This document shows, piece by piece, positions 8,894 to 19,520 of a DNA stretch of 64,000 nucleotides. Position 1 is the first letter of the stretch; each line of letters begins with the position of its first letter. The stretch comes from Roseiarcus sp963816065. GTDB taxonomy: Bacteria; Pseudomonadota; Alphaproteobacteria; Rhizobiales; Beijerinckiaceae. Location: the NCBI GenBank assembly GCA_963816065.1, contig CAWFJG010000008.1, positions 1-64,000 on the forward strand, read 5' to 3'. Below the pieces are notes generated by a model. The model was not told the origin of the DNA and did not search any database. It worked only from the letters and a program-made list of their open reading frames with translations. A program made the translations under genes and the position numbers.

Positions 8894-10099
8894 CTACTCA
8901 TGGCGCTTCCCGCTCATATTCATGAGCGCCACGAAACAGGCCCCGTAAGCCGATTGCGCCGCCAAAAGCATCGCGGTAGTCGCAGGAATCACGAGCCGCA
9001 TGCTGTGTTCTGGATCAAGGGCGCGGAAGCCCCTTGTCCCCCAATCGACGACCGAGCCCATTGCAAGCAAAACCCCGGCGGCGAATACCAATAAGCTCAC
9101 GAGCAGCACCGGCTCCAAAGTCACGTGACGAAGCAGGCGTTCGAAGCCCGGGTCGGGCGGCGCGATGCCCTCACGCCTGCCATAGACTTTGGCGCAGATC
9201 CAGAATATCACGGCCTGGCAGCCAAGTATAATTGCAGCAGACGCATACAATAGCGTGTTTATATCAAATCCGACAGTGCCGAATACGACGGGACCGATCA
9301 GCAGGCGCAGCATCGCCAGCGCCCCCAGACCGAACATCGTCGCGCCCGGATACAGGAACAAACTGCGCGGACTGAACAACAGCAGCAGGCGAAGATGGCG
9401 CCAGCCGTCGCGCCAACTGCGCAGATGCGGCGCGCGATCCCTGCCATCGGCCGACAGAGTGGTCGGCACCTCGGCGATGCGCAGCTTCCAGACGCTCGCC
9501 TTCACCACCATCTCGCTGGCGAACTCCATACCCGTCGCACACAGATCGAGTTTCAGGATCGCATTGCGATCGAACCCGCGCAGTCCGCAGTGAAAGTCCT
9601 TGCACGGACTCCGAAAGAGCAGGCGTCCAATTGCGCTGAGCAAGGGATTGCCGAGGTAGCGATGCAGGGGCGGCATTGCGCCGGCTCGGATACCGCCGGC
9701 GAAGCGATTACCCATCACCAGCTGTTCGTGACCGCGCAAGCGATCCAAGAACAGGTCCAGTCGGCTGAAATCATAAGAGTCGTCGCTATCGCCCATGATG
9801 ACGTAGCGACCGCGTGCGGCGCGAATGCCGGCGATCAGCGCGCTGCCGTAACCTCTCTCGGAGACAGCGATGACCCCGGCGCCGTGGCGACGCGCCAATT
9901 CCTGCGACCCGTCCGTGCTGCCGTTGTCGGCCACGAGGACCTCTCCGGCGATCCCCGCGCGCGCAAGGAAGCTGCGCGCCTTGCTGATGCATGAGGGGAG
10001 CGTCCGGGCCTCGTTGAGACACGGCATCAGGATCGTCAGTTCGACATCCGATTCGCAATGACCGGCAATGGCTCGCCCTGCCAGAGGGGATGTGATCAT
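8894..10099 (-). CDS. GtrB/DPM-like polyprenyl-phosphate glycosyltransferase with C-terminal membrane domain
   Basis: 401 residues from the ATG at 10099. The N-terminal 230 residues are a GT2 domain of the dolichol-phosphate mannosyltransferase/GtrB type: LTILMPCLNEARTLPSCI, VLVADNGSTDGSQELARR, a YVIMGDSDDSYDF DxD-type metal site, and DFHCGLRGFDR. The C-terminal 170 residues contain four membrane segments. Such enzymes load a sugar from a nucleotide donor onto polyprenyl phosphate on the cytoplasmic face. It heads the cluster and supplies the donor for the GT-C protein downstream. An in-frame extension to 10219 exists but is arginine-rich and unlike the family. Confidence 0.8.
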   Translation of the reverse strand: MITSPLAGRAIAGHCESDVELTILMPCLNEARTLPSCISKARSFLARAGIAGEVLVADNGSTDGSQELARRHGAGVIAVSERGYGSALIAGIRAARGRYVIMGDSDDSYDFSRLDLFLDRLRGHEQLVMGNRFAGGIRAGAMPPLHRYLGNPLLSAIGRLLFRSPCKDFHCGLRGFDRNAILKLDLCATGMEFASEMVVKASVWKLRIAEVPTTLSADGRDRAPHLRSWRDGWRHLRLLLLFSPRSLFLYPGATMFGLGALAMLRLLIGPVVFGTVGFDINTLLYASAAIILGCQAVIFWICAKVYGRREGIAPPDPGFERLLRHVTLEPVLLVSLLVFAAGVLLAMGSVVDWGTRGFRALDPEHSMRLVIPATTAMLLAAQSAYGACFVALMNMSGKRHE

Positions 10100-10318
10100 T
10101 GAATTTGCCGCAGTCGGCCGAAGGAAGTTGGCCGAGGATCGGACATGAGCCTTTCGCCGGGCTTTCGGCCAAGGCGCGCTTTTTAACCGCCTGCGAGATT
10201 CCGCTCGCGCCGCGCGCATTCGACGCAGCCTATCGCGACAGGATCAGCGAGCGGTTCGGCTGAAGCGGGGCGACCGACGCTGTCCCGGAGCAACGACCGG
10301 CGGGGGCGATCCGGTCCA

Positions 10319-10543
10319 TTTACGCTCGAATCCGCACCGGCACGGATTTCGACGCCGGCGTCTTCGACTTCTGGTCGTGGCTTAATAGCGGGATCAGCGG
10401 ATTGAGCTCCGGGTAGTAGCCGCCGAGGCATCCGTCTGGCAGCGAAGGGCGTCATCTTGAGCCCGTCGATCCGTCGCTCGACGCCGTCGCCCGCGTCGCC
10501 CCTTAGCGACACTGTCTGGCCTTCGCTGAGGTCCGCGCGCCGC
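10319..10543 (-). pseudogene. Duplicated 3' fragment of the FdhF/YdeP-type oxidoreductase gene
   Basis: These 225 bases closely match the 3' end of the full oxidoreductase gene at 13134-13360, in the same orientation and ending at the equivalent stop codon. Roughly the last 75 codons are present. The copy has scattered substitutions (LLSHDQ instead of LWSHDQ) and a two-base loss near 10445 that shifts the frame. Similarity ends abruptly at about 10543. No start or upstream part is present, so it is a decaying remnant. The 219 bases between it and the GtrB-like gene hold nothing I recognise. Confidence 0.85.
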
Positions 10544-10685
10544 GCTCGGACGATGGTCGCGGTTCTGATCTCGACTGCGACGGGAAAAGGCATCACGCCG
10601 CTATTGCGATTCTCAATCGTTTTTTTACAGATCCAAATGATACTACGCACGCGGAGCGTCATGAATCGCTAATCGGAGCGAGAAA

Positions 10686-12865
10686 ATGTCTATCAGCGCG
10701 CGGCTCTGGCTCATCTTTGCTCTCTTCATGGCGCCGCTTTCCCTATTGACCTATCTCTTCTGGACGCAGTCTCGCGGGGACATCGCCTTCGCGGACAAGG
10801 AGATCCAGGGCACGCAATATCTCGCCGAGATCTGGCCGCAGTTCGTTCGCTCGGCGCAGCCAGGATCGAACGCGCCGTCGTTGCCGCACGCGGCGGATTT
10901 CGACGCCGTCTTCGGGACAGCTGACTCTTCGTCCGCGTTTGCCAAGGCGCCGTGATCCTCAAACCCGCACCTCGGCGGGCAAGGCCCTCATCGGCTCCGT
11001 TGCCGACGGCTCCAATCTGACGCTCGACCCCGATCTCGACAGCTTCTATGTGATGGACGCTGTCACGGTGCGGATGCCGGGCATCGTTCGGGCCGCGGTC
11101 GAGTTGCGCGACGCCGCCCACGGCGCGGCCGACCCCAAGCGAGTGGTGTCGATCGCCTACGCGGTCCAGCAGTTGAGGGACTTCGCGAGCGACGCCGACG
11201 GATCGCTGAATGCGTCGATGAAGAACAATGCGCCCGGCGACACCCGACGTGCGCTCGAGCGCCTCGCCAAGGATTTGCAGGTTGCCGCAACGAAAGCTTT
11301 AGACCAGAGCCAACTGCTGATCGACGGCAAGTCGGCGGATGAATTGGATGCGAGGGTTTTCGATCTGATCGGACAAACGGATCAGACGTGGGTGGCCGCG
11401 AATTCCGAACTCTCCCGCCTGTTGCAGGCGCGCGTGGACCGTTTCGAATCAAACCTCTTCTGGAAGCTCGGCGAAGTGGCGCTGTTGCTCGCCGTCACCA
11501 TGGCCGCCCTGATCTATATCGTGCGCGGCATCACGAAACCGCTGATGGGCTTGACCGCCGGGATGCGCAAACTGGCGGATGGCGACTTTCAGGCCGTCCT
11601 CCCCGGACTTGGTCTGAGCGATGAAATTGGCAAGATCGCCCGCGCTGTCGGGGCGTTCAAAGTGAAGGCGGAGGAAAAGGCGAAAACCGAAGCTCAGGAG
11701 CTCGCCTCGCGGCAGGCGAAGGAGGCCGAGGCGCAAGCGGCTCTGGCGAGAGAGCGGGAAAAGGTCGCGGCCGAACAAGCAGACGCGCTCCAGAAGATCG
11801 CTGCGGCGGTCCTGAAGCTCGCGCAGAAGGACCTTACCTTCCGAATAAGCGAGAGGCTTCCTGAAGCTTATGAGCCCATCAGGGCCCAGTTCAACGAAGC
11901 GGTCAACCAACTGGAGCAGGCGATCAGCCAAGTCGCTTCCACTGCCCGCGCAGTGACAGCGGAGGCCCGAGAGATTTCAAAGGCCTCGAGCGACCTCGCT
12001 CGGCGCACGGCGGATCAAGCCTCGAGTCTTGAAGAGACCTCGGCCGCCTTGAGCAGCGTATCCGACAACGTCAATCAGGCCGCGAGCGGCGCGACCCAGG
12101 CCGAACAGGCCGTAAGAGACGCCCAGCAGGACGCCGATCGGGGGACGGAAATCGTCAAGAACGCCATCCAATCGATGACTCGGATCGAAGCATCGTCCGG
12201 ACAGATCCGCGACATCATCTCGGTGATCGACGAAATTGCATTCCAGACCAACCTTCTCGCACTCAACGCGGGTGTCGAGGCGGCGAGAGCCGGCGAAGCC
12301 GGGCGCGGTTTCGCGGTCGTCGCCTCCGAAGTGCGCGCATTGGCGCAACGAAGCGCCGAGGCCGCGAGAGAGATTAAGCAACTGATGTCGAAATCAGCTG
12401 CGGAGGTCTGCGAGGGCGTCGCGATGGTGACAGACACCGGCGAAGCGCTCGCCACGATCAACTCTCGGGTGGTGGAGATCAGCAACTTCGTAACGGGAAT
12501 AGTGGGCAATTCGAAGGACCAGGCGGGAAGCCTCAGTGAAATCAGCCGGGCGGTCGGCGGCATGGACAAGCTGACGCAGGAGAACGCAGCGATGTCGGAA
12601 CAGGCGACCGCTGCGAGCCATTCGCTCGCGCGCGCGAGCGAGACGTTGGTGAACCTCATCGGTCAGTTTCGCGCTGAGTTCAACCGACGACGCCGACTTG
12701 CGGCGCCAACTCGAGGCCGTTGCGCCGCATGTGTTCGCTACGCGCGAAGCGGACGCCCATACGAGGCGAGTGAGATCGAAGTCGCGCGAACCGATGGCCA
12801 CCGCGCGATCGAGCGTCGGTGCAGCGACTTTGGCCACCGCGGACGACGAGTGGGCTGAATTCTAA
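10686..12865 (+). CDS. Methyl-accepting chemotaxis protein (two frameshifts)
   Basis: Three frames join into one chemoreceptor of about 725 residues. The N-terminus (10686 onward) has a membrane segment (LWLIFALFMAPLSLLTYLFW) and a periplasmic sensor with DGSNLTLDPDLDSFYVMDA. A second membrane segment (LALLLAVTMAALIYIV-like, near 11480) is followed by HAMP, a coiled coil, and the signalling domain with hairpin tip VIDEIAFQTNLLALNAGVEA. The first break is near 10945. The second, near 12690, restores a frame ending DDEWAEF, an xWxxF pentapeptide of the kind that tethers CheR/CheB. No other chemotaxis gene is adjacent. The stimulus is unknown. Confidence 0.85.
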
Positions 12866-13133
12866 TCGCCTCGAAGGAAGGGCGAGCAAATCTGCGGGCT
12901 GCGGCCAAGAGTTCTTGACCTCGATGGCGACCGAGCCTCGGCGGAGGGGCGCATCCGCTGGGAGCGGATATAACCTGTTCCCCCAGCCGGCCTTCAGCCC
13001 GCGCTCTTGGCTTTCCGACGGGGAATTATCGCCATTCGCGCTTCATCTCGCCTGGATCAAGGATCGGTTTACGGGAAAGAGGGCGCCCGAGGGCTGCCGG
13101 CGGAGCGACGACTGAGTCCGGGCGACCCAATAG

Positions 13134-15417
13134 CTACGCTCGAATCCGCACCGGCACGGATTTCGACGCCGGCGTCTTCGACTTCTGGTCGTGGCTCCAC
13201 AGCGGAATCAGCGGGTTGAGCTCGGGGTAGTAGCCGCCAAGGCAGCCGTCCGGCAGCGCGAAGGGGGTGACGATGAGCCCATCGACCCGGCGCTCGACGC
13301 CGTCCCCCGCGTCGCCGATGAGCGACACCGTCTGGCCTTCGCTCAGGTCCGCGCGCCGCATCTCCTCCGGATTGATCAGGAGGACGTCGCGCGTGCCCTC
13401 GATGCCGCGCAGGCGGTCGCTGAAGCCGTAGATGGTCGTGTTGAACTGATCGTTGCTGCGCATGGTGATCAGCCGGTAGCGGCCCGGGGCGTCGGCAAAG
13501 CCCGCCGACGACAGATGGTCCGGCGTTGTGAACTCGGCCTTGCCGCTCTTGGTCTTCCAGGTCCGCTCGCGCGCCGAATTGCCTCGGTAGAACCCGCCCG
13601 GAGTCCACATGCGGGCGTTGAAATCGCGGAAGTCTTTGGGGTAGCTTTCCGCGATCAGGGCCCGGATCAGGGCGTAGTCGCCGATCCATTCGTCCCATTT
13701 CGCCTTCGGGTTCGGTTGCAGCGTCGCCTTGGCGAGCCCGGCGACGATCGCGGCTTCCGACTTCAGATGCTCGCTGGCCGGCTTTCGGCGTCCGATCGAG
13801 CCCTGGATGCAGCTGAACGTATCCTCCATGCTGACCGCCTGGGGACCGGTCGCCTGAATGTCCTCTTCCGTGCGGCCGAGGCAGGGCAGCAGGTAGGCTG
13901 CCTCGCCGTTGACGAGGTGGCTGCGGTTGAGCTTGGTGGCGATCTGGACGGTGAGGCGCATGGTCGTCCAGGCCGCCTCCAGCTTCTCGCGCTCGGGGAT
14001 GGCGCGGACGAAATTACCGCCGAGTCCGATGAACGCCTCGACCTTGCCGGACGAGGAGTCCCTCGCAGGCCTCGACCGTGTTCATGCCCTTCGTCCGCGG
14101 CGGATCGAAGCCGAATTGTTCGGCGATCTTGTCGAGCGGCGCGAGCTCCGGCTTCTCGGTGATGCCGACGGTGCGCTGACCCTGGACGTTCGAATGGCCG
14201 CGCACCGGCGAGATCCCGGCCCCTTCGCGGCCGATGTGGCCCCTGAGCAGCAGCAGGTTGACGAACATCGCCACGTTCTCGAACCCGTGCATGTGCTGGG
14301 TGAGGCCCATGCCATAGATGCCGATGACGCGCTCGGCTTCGACATAGACCTGCGCCGCCTCCTCGATCGCCTGCCGGGAAAGGCCGGATTCGGCCTCGAT
14401 CTCTTCCCACGAGGTCGCCCGGACCTTCGCTTCGAAAGCGGCGAAACCGTGTGTGTGCTCGGCGATGAAGTCGACGTCCAGCACGCGCTTGCCTTCGAGC
14501 TGCGCCGCATCGTCGGCGGCGAAGACGTGCTTGCACAGGCCGACGAGGACGGCGATGTCGCCGCCGGGCCGGACCTGATGGTATTGCGCGCTGATCTTCG
14601 TCTCGCGGCCGGTCAGCATCTCCAGCGGATTTTGCGGATTGACGAAGACCTCGAGGCCCTTTTCGCGCACCGGATTGAAGGTGATGATCGGCACGCCGCG
14701 CTTGGCGGCGTCCTCGAGCGGGTGGAGGAAGCGAGGACTGTTCGATCCCGTGTTCTGGCCGAAGAAGAACATCGCGTCGCATTTCGCGAGATCGTCGAAG
14801 ACGACCGTGCCGACGCCGGCGCCGATCGTCTTCTTCAGCGCGACCGAGGTCGTCTCGTGGCACATGTTGGAGCTGTCGGGCAGGTTGTTGGCGCCGTACA
14901 TGCGCGCGAACAGCGCATAGAGATAGGCGGTCTCGAGGCTCGCCCGGCCGGAGGCGTAAAAGATGACCGACTTCGGGTCGAGCGCCTTGAGTTCGCCGCC
15001 GATCGCCGCGAAGGCGTCCTCCCAGGCGCAGGGGACGTAGCGATCCGAGGCGCGGTCGTAGCGGAGCGGATGGGTCAGGCGGCCTTGCTGCTCGAGATCG
15101 TAGTCTTTCCAGCCAAGGAGCTCCGTCACCGTGTGACTGGCGAAGAAATCGGGCGTGCAGCGGCGGCTGGTCAGCTCCCACAGCGTCGCCTTGGCGCCGT
15201 TCTCGCAGAATTCGAACGGATGATAATCGGCCGGCTTGGTCCACGAACAGGACACGCACATGAAGCCGTGCGGCTTGTTCTGCCTGGCGAGCGTCTCGAT
15301 CGCCGCCGGAGTCGGCCACTCGGCGCCGAAGATCTTGGTGATGCCTTTCAGGGAGCCCCAGCCGCCGGCCGGTCCGTCATAGTGAACAGTCTTGTCGGCG
15401 GGCTCGTGTTTCGCCAT
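13134..15417 (-). CDS. FdhF/YdeP-family molybdopterin oxidoreductase alpha subunit (one frameshift)
   Basis: Two frames joined near 14055 give about 760 residues, the usual size for the YdeP-like branch of the formate dehydrogenase alpha superfamily. The N-terminus has MCVSCSWTKP with a short cysteine motif. Further on are the YASGRASLETAYLYALF, FFFGQNTGSNSPR and PVRGHSNVQGQRTVG segments that bind the bis-MGD cofactor. The C-terminal half holds the molydopterin-binding barrel (RADLSEGQTVSLIGDAGDG). The protein is cytoplasmic with no Tat leader. The substrate of YdeP-type enzymes is not settled; formate is only one possibility. No FdhD or beta subunit is adjacent. A copy of its last 225 bases lies at 10319-10543. 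Confidence 0.8.
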
Positions 15418-15687
15418 GGCGGCCTCCGGTTATGGCGGCTGAACGCGGCGCGGCGCCATTCGTTCCACGCCTTGACAGCGCACGATGGCGGCGCCGGGCG
15501 GCGAGACGCTGAGCGTTCGAGGGCGGGCCGGTCGGAACGAGGCCAAATTTGCTACATACATAAAGATAAAGTAAAAAACAGAACGGACAGGCGCGCCGGG
15601 AACGCCTCGCGAGGCCATCGGCGAAAGTTGCACGTTTTGGCGCCTAAGTCCTTGATAACGGCTATGTCGACAAATCCGTGCGCGGGG

Positions 15688-17120
15688 CTACTCGGCCGCG
15701 CCGTCGAGGACGTCCGCGGCGGGCAGGGCGGGGGGCAGGCTCATGCGGCCCTTCATCGCCTTGACCTCCGTCTGGACCATCAACGGCGGGATCATCTCCT
15801 TGGCGAGGTCGTTGGCGCGCTTCTGCAAGGCGACGACGGCGCCCGGATTGGCCGAGGCGACGTTGTCCGTTTCCGACGGGTCCTTGGCGAGATTGTAAAG
15901 CTCGACCGCTTGCGGCAGGGGCGTGCGCCAGACGAGCTTCCAGTCGCCCTGGCGGAGGCCGGCGCGGAACGGCTGCAGGTCGTAGACGATCTCGGTGCGC
16001 GGGCTCGGCTTGCCCTCGCTGATCGTTCCCCAGACGTCGAGCCCGTCGAGCGGTTTCGTGCCCGCCGTGCTTGCGCCGGCGAGGCCGATCAGCGTCGGAA
16101 AGAGGTCGACCTCGTGGATCATCTCGTTCACGACCGTTCCCGGCTTGATCCGGCCCGGCCAGTTGGCGATCGAGACGACGCGCGTGCCGCCCTCGTACAC
16201 CGTGCCCTTGCCCTCGCGATAGGGGCCGTTGTCCGGCGGCAGGCTTTTCAGCGTCGAGGTGTCGACTTCGCCGGAGAACAGCGGGTTGCGCGTGCCGCCG
16301 TTGTCGCTCTGGAACAGGATCAGGGTATTGTCGCGCATGCCGCTCGCGTCGAGCGCCTTCACGACTCGGCCGATCTGCTCGTCCATGGCCGTGACTTGCG
16401 CCGCATAGGCGCGCCTCGCGGGGTCCGCGATACTGGTGTAGCGGTCGAGATCGGCCGCAGGCGCCTGGAAGGGCGCGTGCGGCGCGTTGAACGCCAGATC
16501 GAGGAAGAGGGGGACGTGCGAATTGTGGCTCTCGATCAGCCGGACAGCCGCGTCGCCGAGCAGGGTCGTTGAGTAGCCCGGTTCCTTGATCGCTCGGCCG
16601 TCGCGGAACCAGTCGAGGACGCCGTGCTGCTCGTGGGTGAAATAGTCGATCTCGCCGAGCAGCGGGCCCGTAGTGGTGGTCGAAGCCGCGCTGCGAGCGG
16701 CCAGTATTTCTTGTCGGCGTGGCCGAGGTGCCACTTGCCGATCAGCTCCGTCTCGTATCCGGCCTCCTTCAAGGCCTGGGGCAGGAGCCGCTCGTCGGTC
16801 GCCAATCCATAGGTATGGGCGGAGGGGATCGCAATCTGCAGCCCGTAGCGGAACGGATAGCGGCCGGTCATCAGCGCCGCGCGGGTCGGCGAGCACATCG
16901 GCTGGGCGTAGAACTGCTCGAGCCGCGCGCCGCCGGCCGCCAGCGCGTCGAGGTTCGGCGTCTGGATGTCGGAGCCATGAAACCCGACGTCTTTCCAGCC
17001 CTGGTCGTCGGAGATGATGAGGACGATGTTGGGCTTCTGCGGCTTGTCGTTGGCCGCGGCCGACGCGGAGAGAGGCGCAAGCGCCGCAAGCGCGAGCCCC
17101 GCCAACAAAATGGCTTTCAT
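15688..17120 (-). CDS. Secreted arylsulfatase-type sulfatase (two close frameshifts)
   Basis: The start at 17120 gives a signal peptide (MKAILLAGLALAALAPLSASA). Next come IVLIISDDQGWKDVGFHG with metal-binding Asp residues, and the formylglycine motif MCSPTRAALMTGR. GKWHLG carries the conserved Lys and His. The frame shifts near 16705 and again near 16675, after which the C-terminal half continues (LFLDLAFNAPHAPFQ, LILFQSDNGGTRNP with metal ligands DN). The joined length is about 475 residues. The CxPxR Cys must be converted to formylglycine by a separate enzyme, which I do not see here. The substrate is unknown; acts in the periplasm or outside. Confidence 0.85.
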
Positions 17121-17238
17121 GCGTTACTCCCGACAAGAATGAATGCCTGATATCTCTCGTCTACGAAAGCGTCGGTGGCGACTCGTTCGCGCCGTCCATC
17201 CTTCGTCCTGTCGGAGCGAACTCCTCTGTGAGCGCTGC

Positions 17239-17905
17239 CTACTTTGGTGTCGGCTCTACGACAGAGGGCACTGCCGGTTTGACAGCAGAAGGCGCGCCAG
17301 CCTCATCTTGGCCCTTCGGACTCGCGTCGGTAGGTTCTGATTTGGCTGGTGCATTTGGGTCAAATTTTGCGGGTAGAACGTCCGGTGCGGACGAGAGAGG
17401 GCACGCATCGAGCATCGACTTGAGGGCTTTCGACGTCTTGGATAGGTTGAAAGTTGCTGACCATTCGGCATCTTTGCGAGAAGCTCGATAGCCAATAAAC
17501 TCTGCGGTCAAAATAGCTTGGTACGTTGTGCGGCTAAGGAATATGGTCAAAGCTCCAGTTGAAAGATCGCCGATCAGAAAATGTGCGACTGTTGGTGGGT
17601 TGTTGTTGATACGCAGGAACTCCATCCACGTAATCACCAACTTTATAACCGCTCCAATCTCCTCCAACTCCAATCATTAGGAAAGGCTTCCGGCCCGCGT
17701 CCCTATCTACATCTTCGCAGCGAATTTGGAACCAAGTATCCCTCGCATCTGCGTTTGCGGACTGCGCGATGATCCAAGGCTCATTTGTTATAGGGTCGCG
17801 CTTTTCTTCGACTGTCCAGGTCCCGATAACGAAAGTCTTCGCAAACACGGAGCCTGTAATTAAGACAGCAATGCCGGCAACGATCCACGCGATCTGAAGA
17901 CGCAT
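17239..17905 (-). CDS. Secreted protein of unknown function (one frameshift)
   Basis: The ATG at 17905 begins a signal peptide (MRLQIAWIVAGIAVLITGSVFA). The mature part has GTWTVEEKRDPITNEPWIIA and a CEDVD segment. The frame shifts near 17600 and continues as FLRINNNPPT through a predicted domain to about residue 165, then an Ala/Pro-rich tail to the stop at 17239. The opening WTVEEKRDP...IRCEDVD...YRINNNPP-like layout faintly recalls small periplasmic VasI-like proteins. I would not assign that function. This gene has lower GC than its neighbours. Confidence 0.5.
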
Positions 17906-18041
17906 GTGGGAAGCCCCCAATTTTCAGCCGCCGCAAAATAGTCTAACACTGGTACATATTCCAAATTATCTTCCAGTGTTATGAACCCGCGCGAGCCGCG
18001 GGCATGTCAAGGGTGTGGGGCGTGAACGCGCCCTTCAGCCC

Positions 18042-19304
18042 CTACACCGCCCGCAGCAGCACGTGCTTCTTTCGGCCGAGCGACAGCTTCACCACGCCGC
18101 CCGCCTGCAGGCCGTCGCGGGCGATGACGGCCTTCTCGTCGGCGAGCGCCTCATCGTTGACCCGGAGGCCGCCGCCGCGAATCTGCCGGCGCGCCTCGCC
18201 CGTGGAGGCGACGAGGCCGGCGCGGACGAAGGCGGTGAGCACGCCAATTCCGAGGTCGAACTCCGCCCCCGGCACGTCGACGGTCGGCAGGCTTTCGGCG
18301 AGCGCGCCCTCCTCGAAGGTCTTGCGCGCCGTTTCGGCGGCGGCGTCCGCGGCGCCTCGGCCATGCAGCAGCGCGGTCGCGGCGCTGGCGAGCGCCTTCT
18401 TGGCCTCGTTGATCTCGGCGCCGGCCAGCGCTTCAAGCCGCACGATCTCGTCGATGGGCAGGAGTGTGAAGAGACGCAGGAAGCGGCCGACGTCGGCGTC
18501 CTCGGTGTTGCGCCAGAACTGCCAATAGTCGTAGGGGCTCCGCATCGAGGCGTCGAGCCAGACCGCGCCCGCCGCGGTCTTGCCCATCTTGGCGCCGGAA
18601 GCAGTGGTGATCAGCGGCGAGGTCAGGGCGTAGAACTGCGGCAGGCCCATCCGCCGGCCGAGGTCGAGGCCGGTGACGATGTTGCCCCACTGGTCCGAGC
18701 CGCCCATCTGCAGCGTCACGCCGTGGCGTTTGTAAAGCTCGGTGAAGTCGTAGGCCTGCAGGCACATGTAGTTGAACTCGAGGAAGGAAAGCTCGTGCTC
18801 GCGCTCGAGCCTCAGCTTCACCGAATCCATCGCCAGCATCCGGTTGACCGAGAAATGCCGGCCGACCTCGCGCAGAAAATCGATGTAGTTGAGCTTCGCC
18901 AGCCACTCGGCGTTGTCCGGCATGATGGCGTCGGTCTTGCCTTCGCCGAAGCGGATGAAATGGGCGAAGGCCTGTCTGATGCCCGCCTTGTTGGCCTCGA
19001 TCGCCTCGACAGACAGGAGCTTTCGGCTCTCGTCCTTGCCGGACGGGTCGCCGACCCTGGTCGTGCCGCCGCCCATCAGCGCCACCGGCTTGCCGCCGGT
19101 CTCCTGCAGCCAGTGGAGCATCATGATCTGCACGAGCGAGCCGACATGCAGCGACGGCGCCGTGCAATCGAAGCCGATGTAGGCGACGAGGTCGCCCGAG
19201 CGCGCCTTGTCGTCGAGGCCCTGAAGATCCGAGCACTGGTGGACGTAGCCGCGCTCCTGCATCACGCGCAGGAAGTCGGATCGGGGCTGAAACGCGTCGG
19301 TCAC
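18042..19304 (-). CDS. tyrS: Tyrosyl-tRNA synthetase
   Basis: An intact 420-residue class I aminoacyl-tRNA synthetase. YIGFDCTAPSLHVGSL has the HIGH-equivalent HVGS. QMGGSDQWGNIVTG binds tyrosine. ALTSPLITTASGAKMGKTA is the KMSKS-equivalent loop, with KMGKT. The C-terminal S4-like RNA-binding domain (TGEARRQIRGGGLRVNDE) is present. It charges tRNA-Tyr in the cytoplasm. It stands alone here, convergent with nothing obvious, and with a 216-base gap to the DyP gene that is divergent from it. Confidence 0.95.
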   Translation of the reverse strand: MTDAFQPRSDFLRVMQERGYVHQCSDLQGLDDKARSGDLVAYIGFDCTAPSLHVGSLVQIMMLHWLQETGGKPVALMGGGTTRVGDPSGKDESRKLLSVEAIEANKAGIRQAFAHFIRFGEGKTDAIMPDNAEWLAKLNYIDFLREVGRHFSVNRMLAMDSVKLRLEREHELSFLEFNYMCLQAYDFTELYKRHGVTLQMGGSDQWGNIVTGLDLGRRMGLPQFYALTSPLITTASGAKMGKTAAGAVWLDASMRSPYDYWQFWRNTEDADVGRFLRLFTLLPIDEIVRLEALAGAEINEAKKALASAATALLHGRGAADAAAETARKTFEEGALAESLPTVDVPGAEFDLGIGVLTAFVRAGLVASTGEARRQIRGGGLRVNDEALADEKAVIARDGLQAGGVVKLSLGRKKHVLLRAV

Positions 19305-19520
19305 ACCGGAGGTCCTTCGGCCAAAATGATGCGGCGTGGTTTAGGGAAGGGGAGGGGGAAGCGCAACCGCAACCGGCGCCGGCGCGCCGCCCGCGCCTGA
19401 AGCCTTCCTTCTCCTCACTTCGGCGCAGCTCCGCCCGAGCGGACCGCGCAGCCGCGGCAGAAGAGATAGCGCTTGACCGCAATGCGCCCTTGCAACATCA
19501 CAGCGCGGGCAGGAGACGTG

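Noticed and set aside
13134..15417. Assignment as respiratory formate dehydrogenase
   Set aside because: There is no Tat leader, no beta or gamma subunit and no FdhD nearby, and the N-terminal motif is that of YdeP-like proteins, so formate specificity is not claimed.
13909..16572. 887-codon plus-strand open frame
   Set aside because: It lies antisense to the oxidoreductase and sulfatase genes, has no motif, and is the kind of long shadow frame expected in GC-rich DNA.
17239..17905. VasI/type VI secretion-associated protein
   Set aside because: The similarity is only a loose pattern and no type VI genes are nearby.
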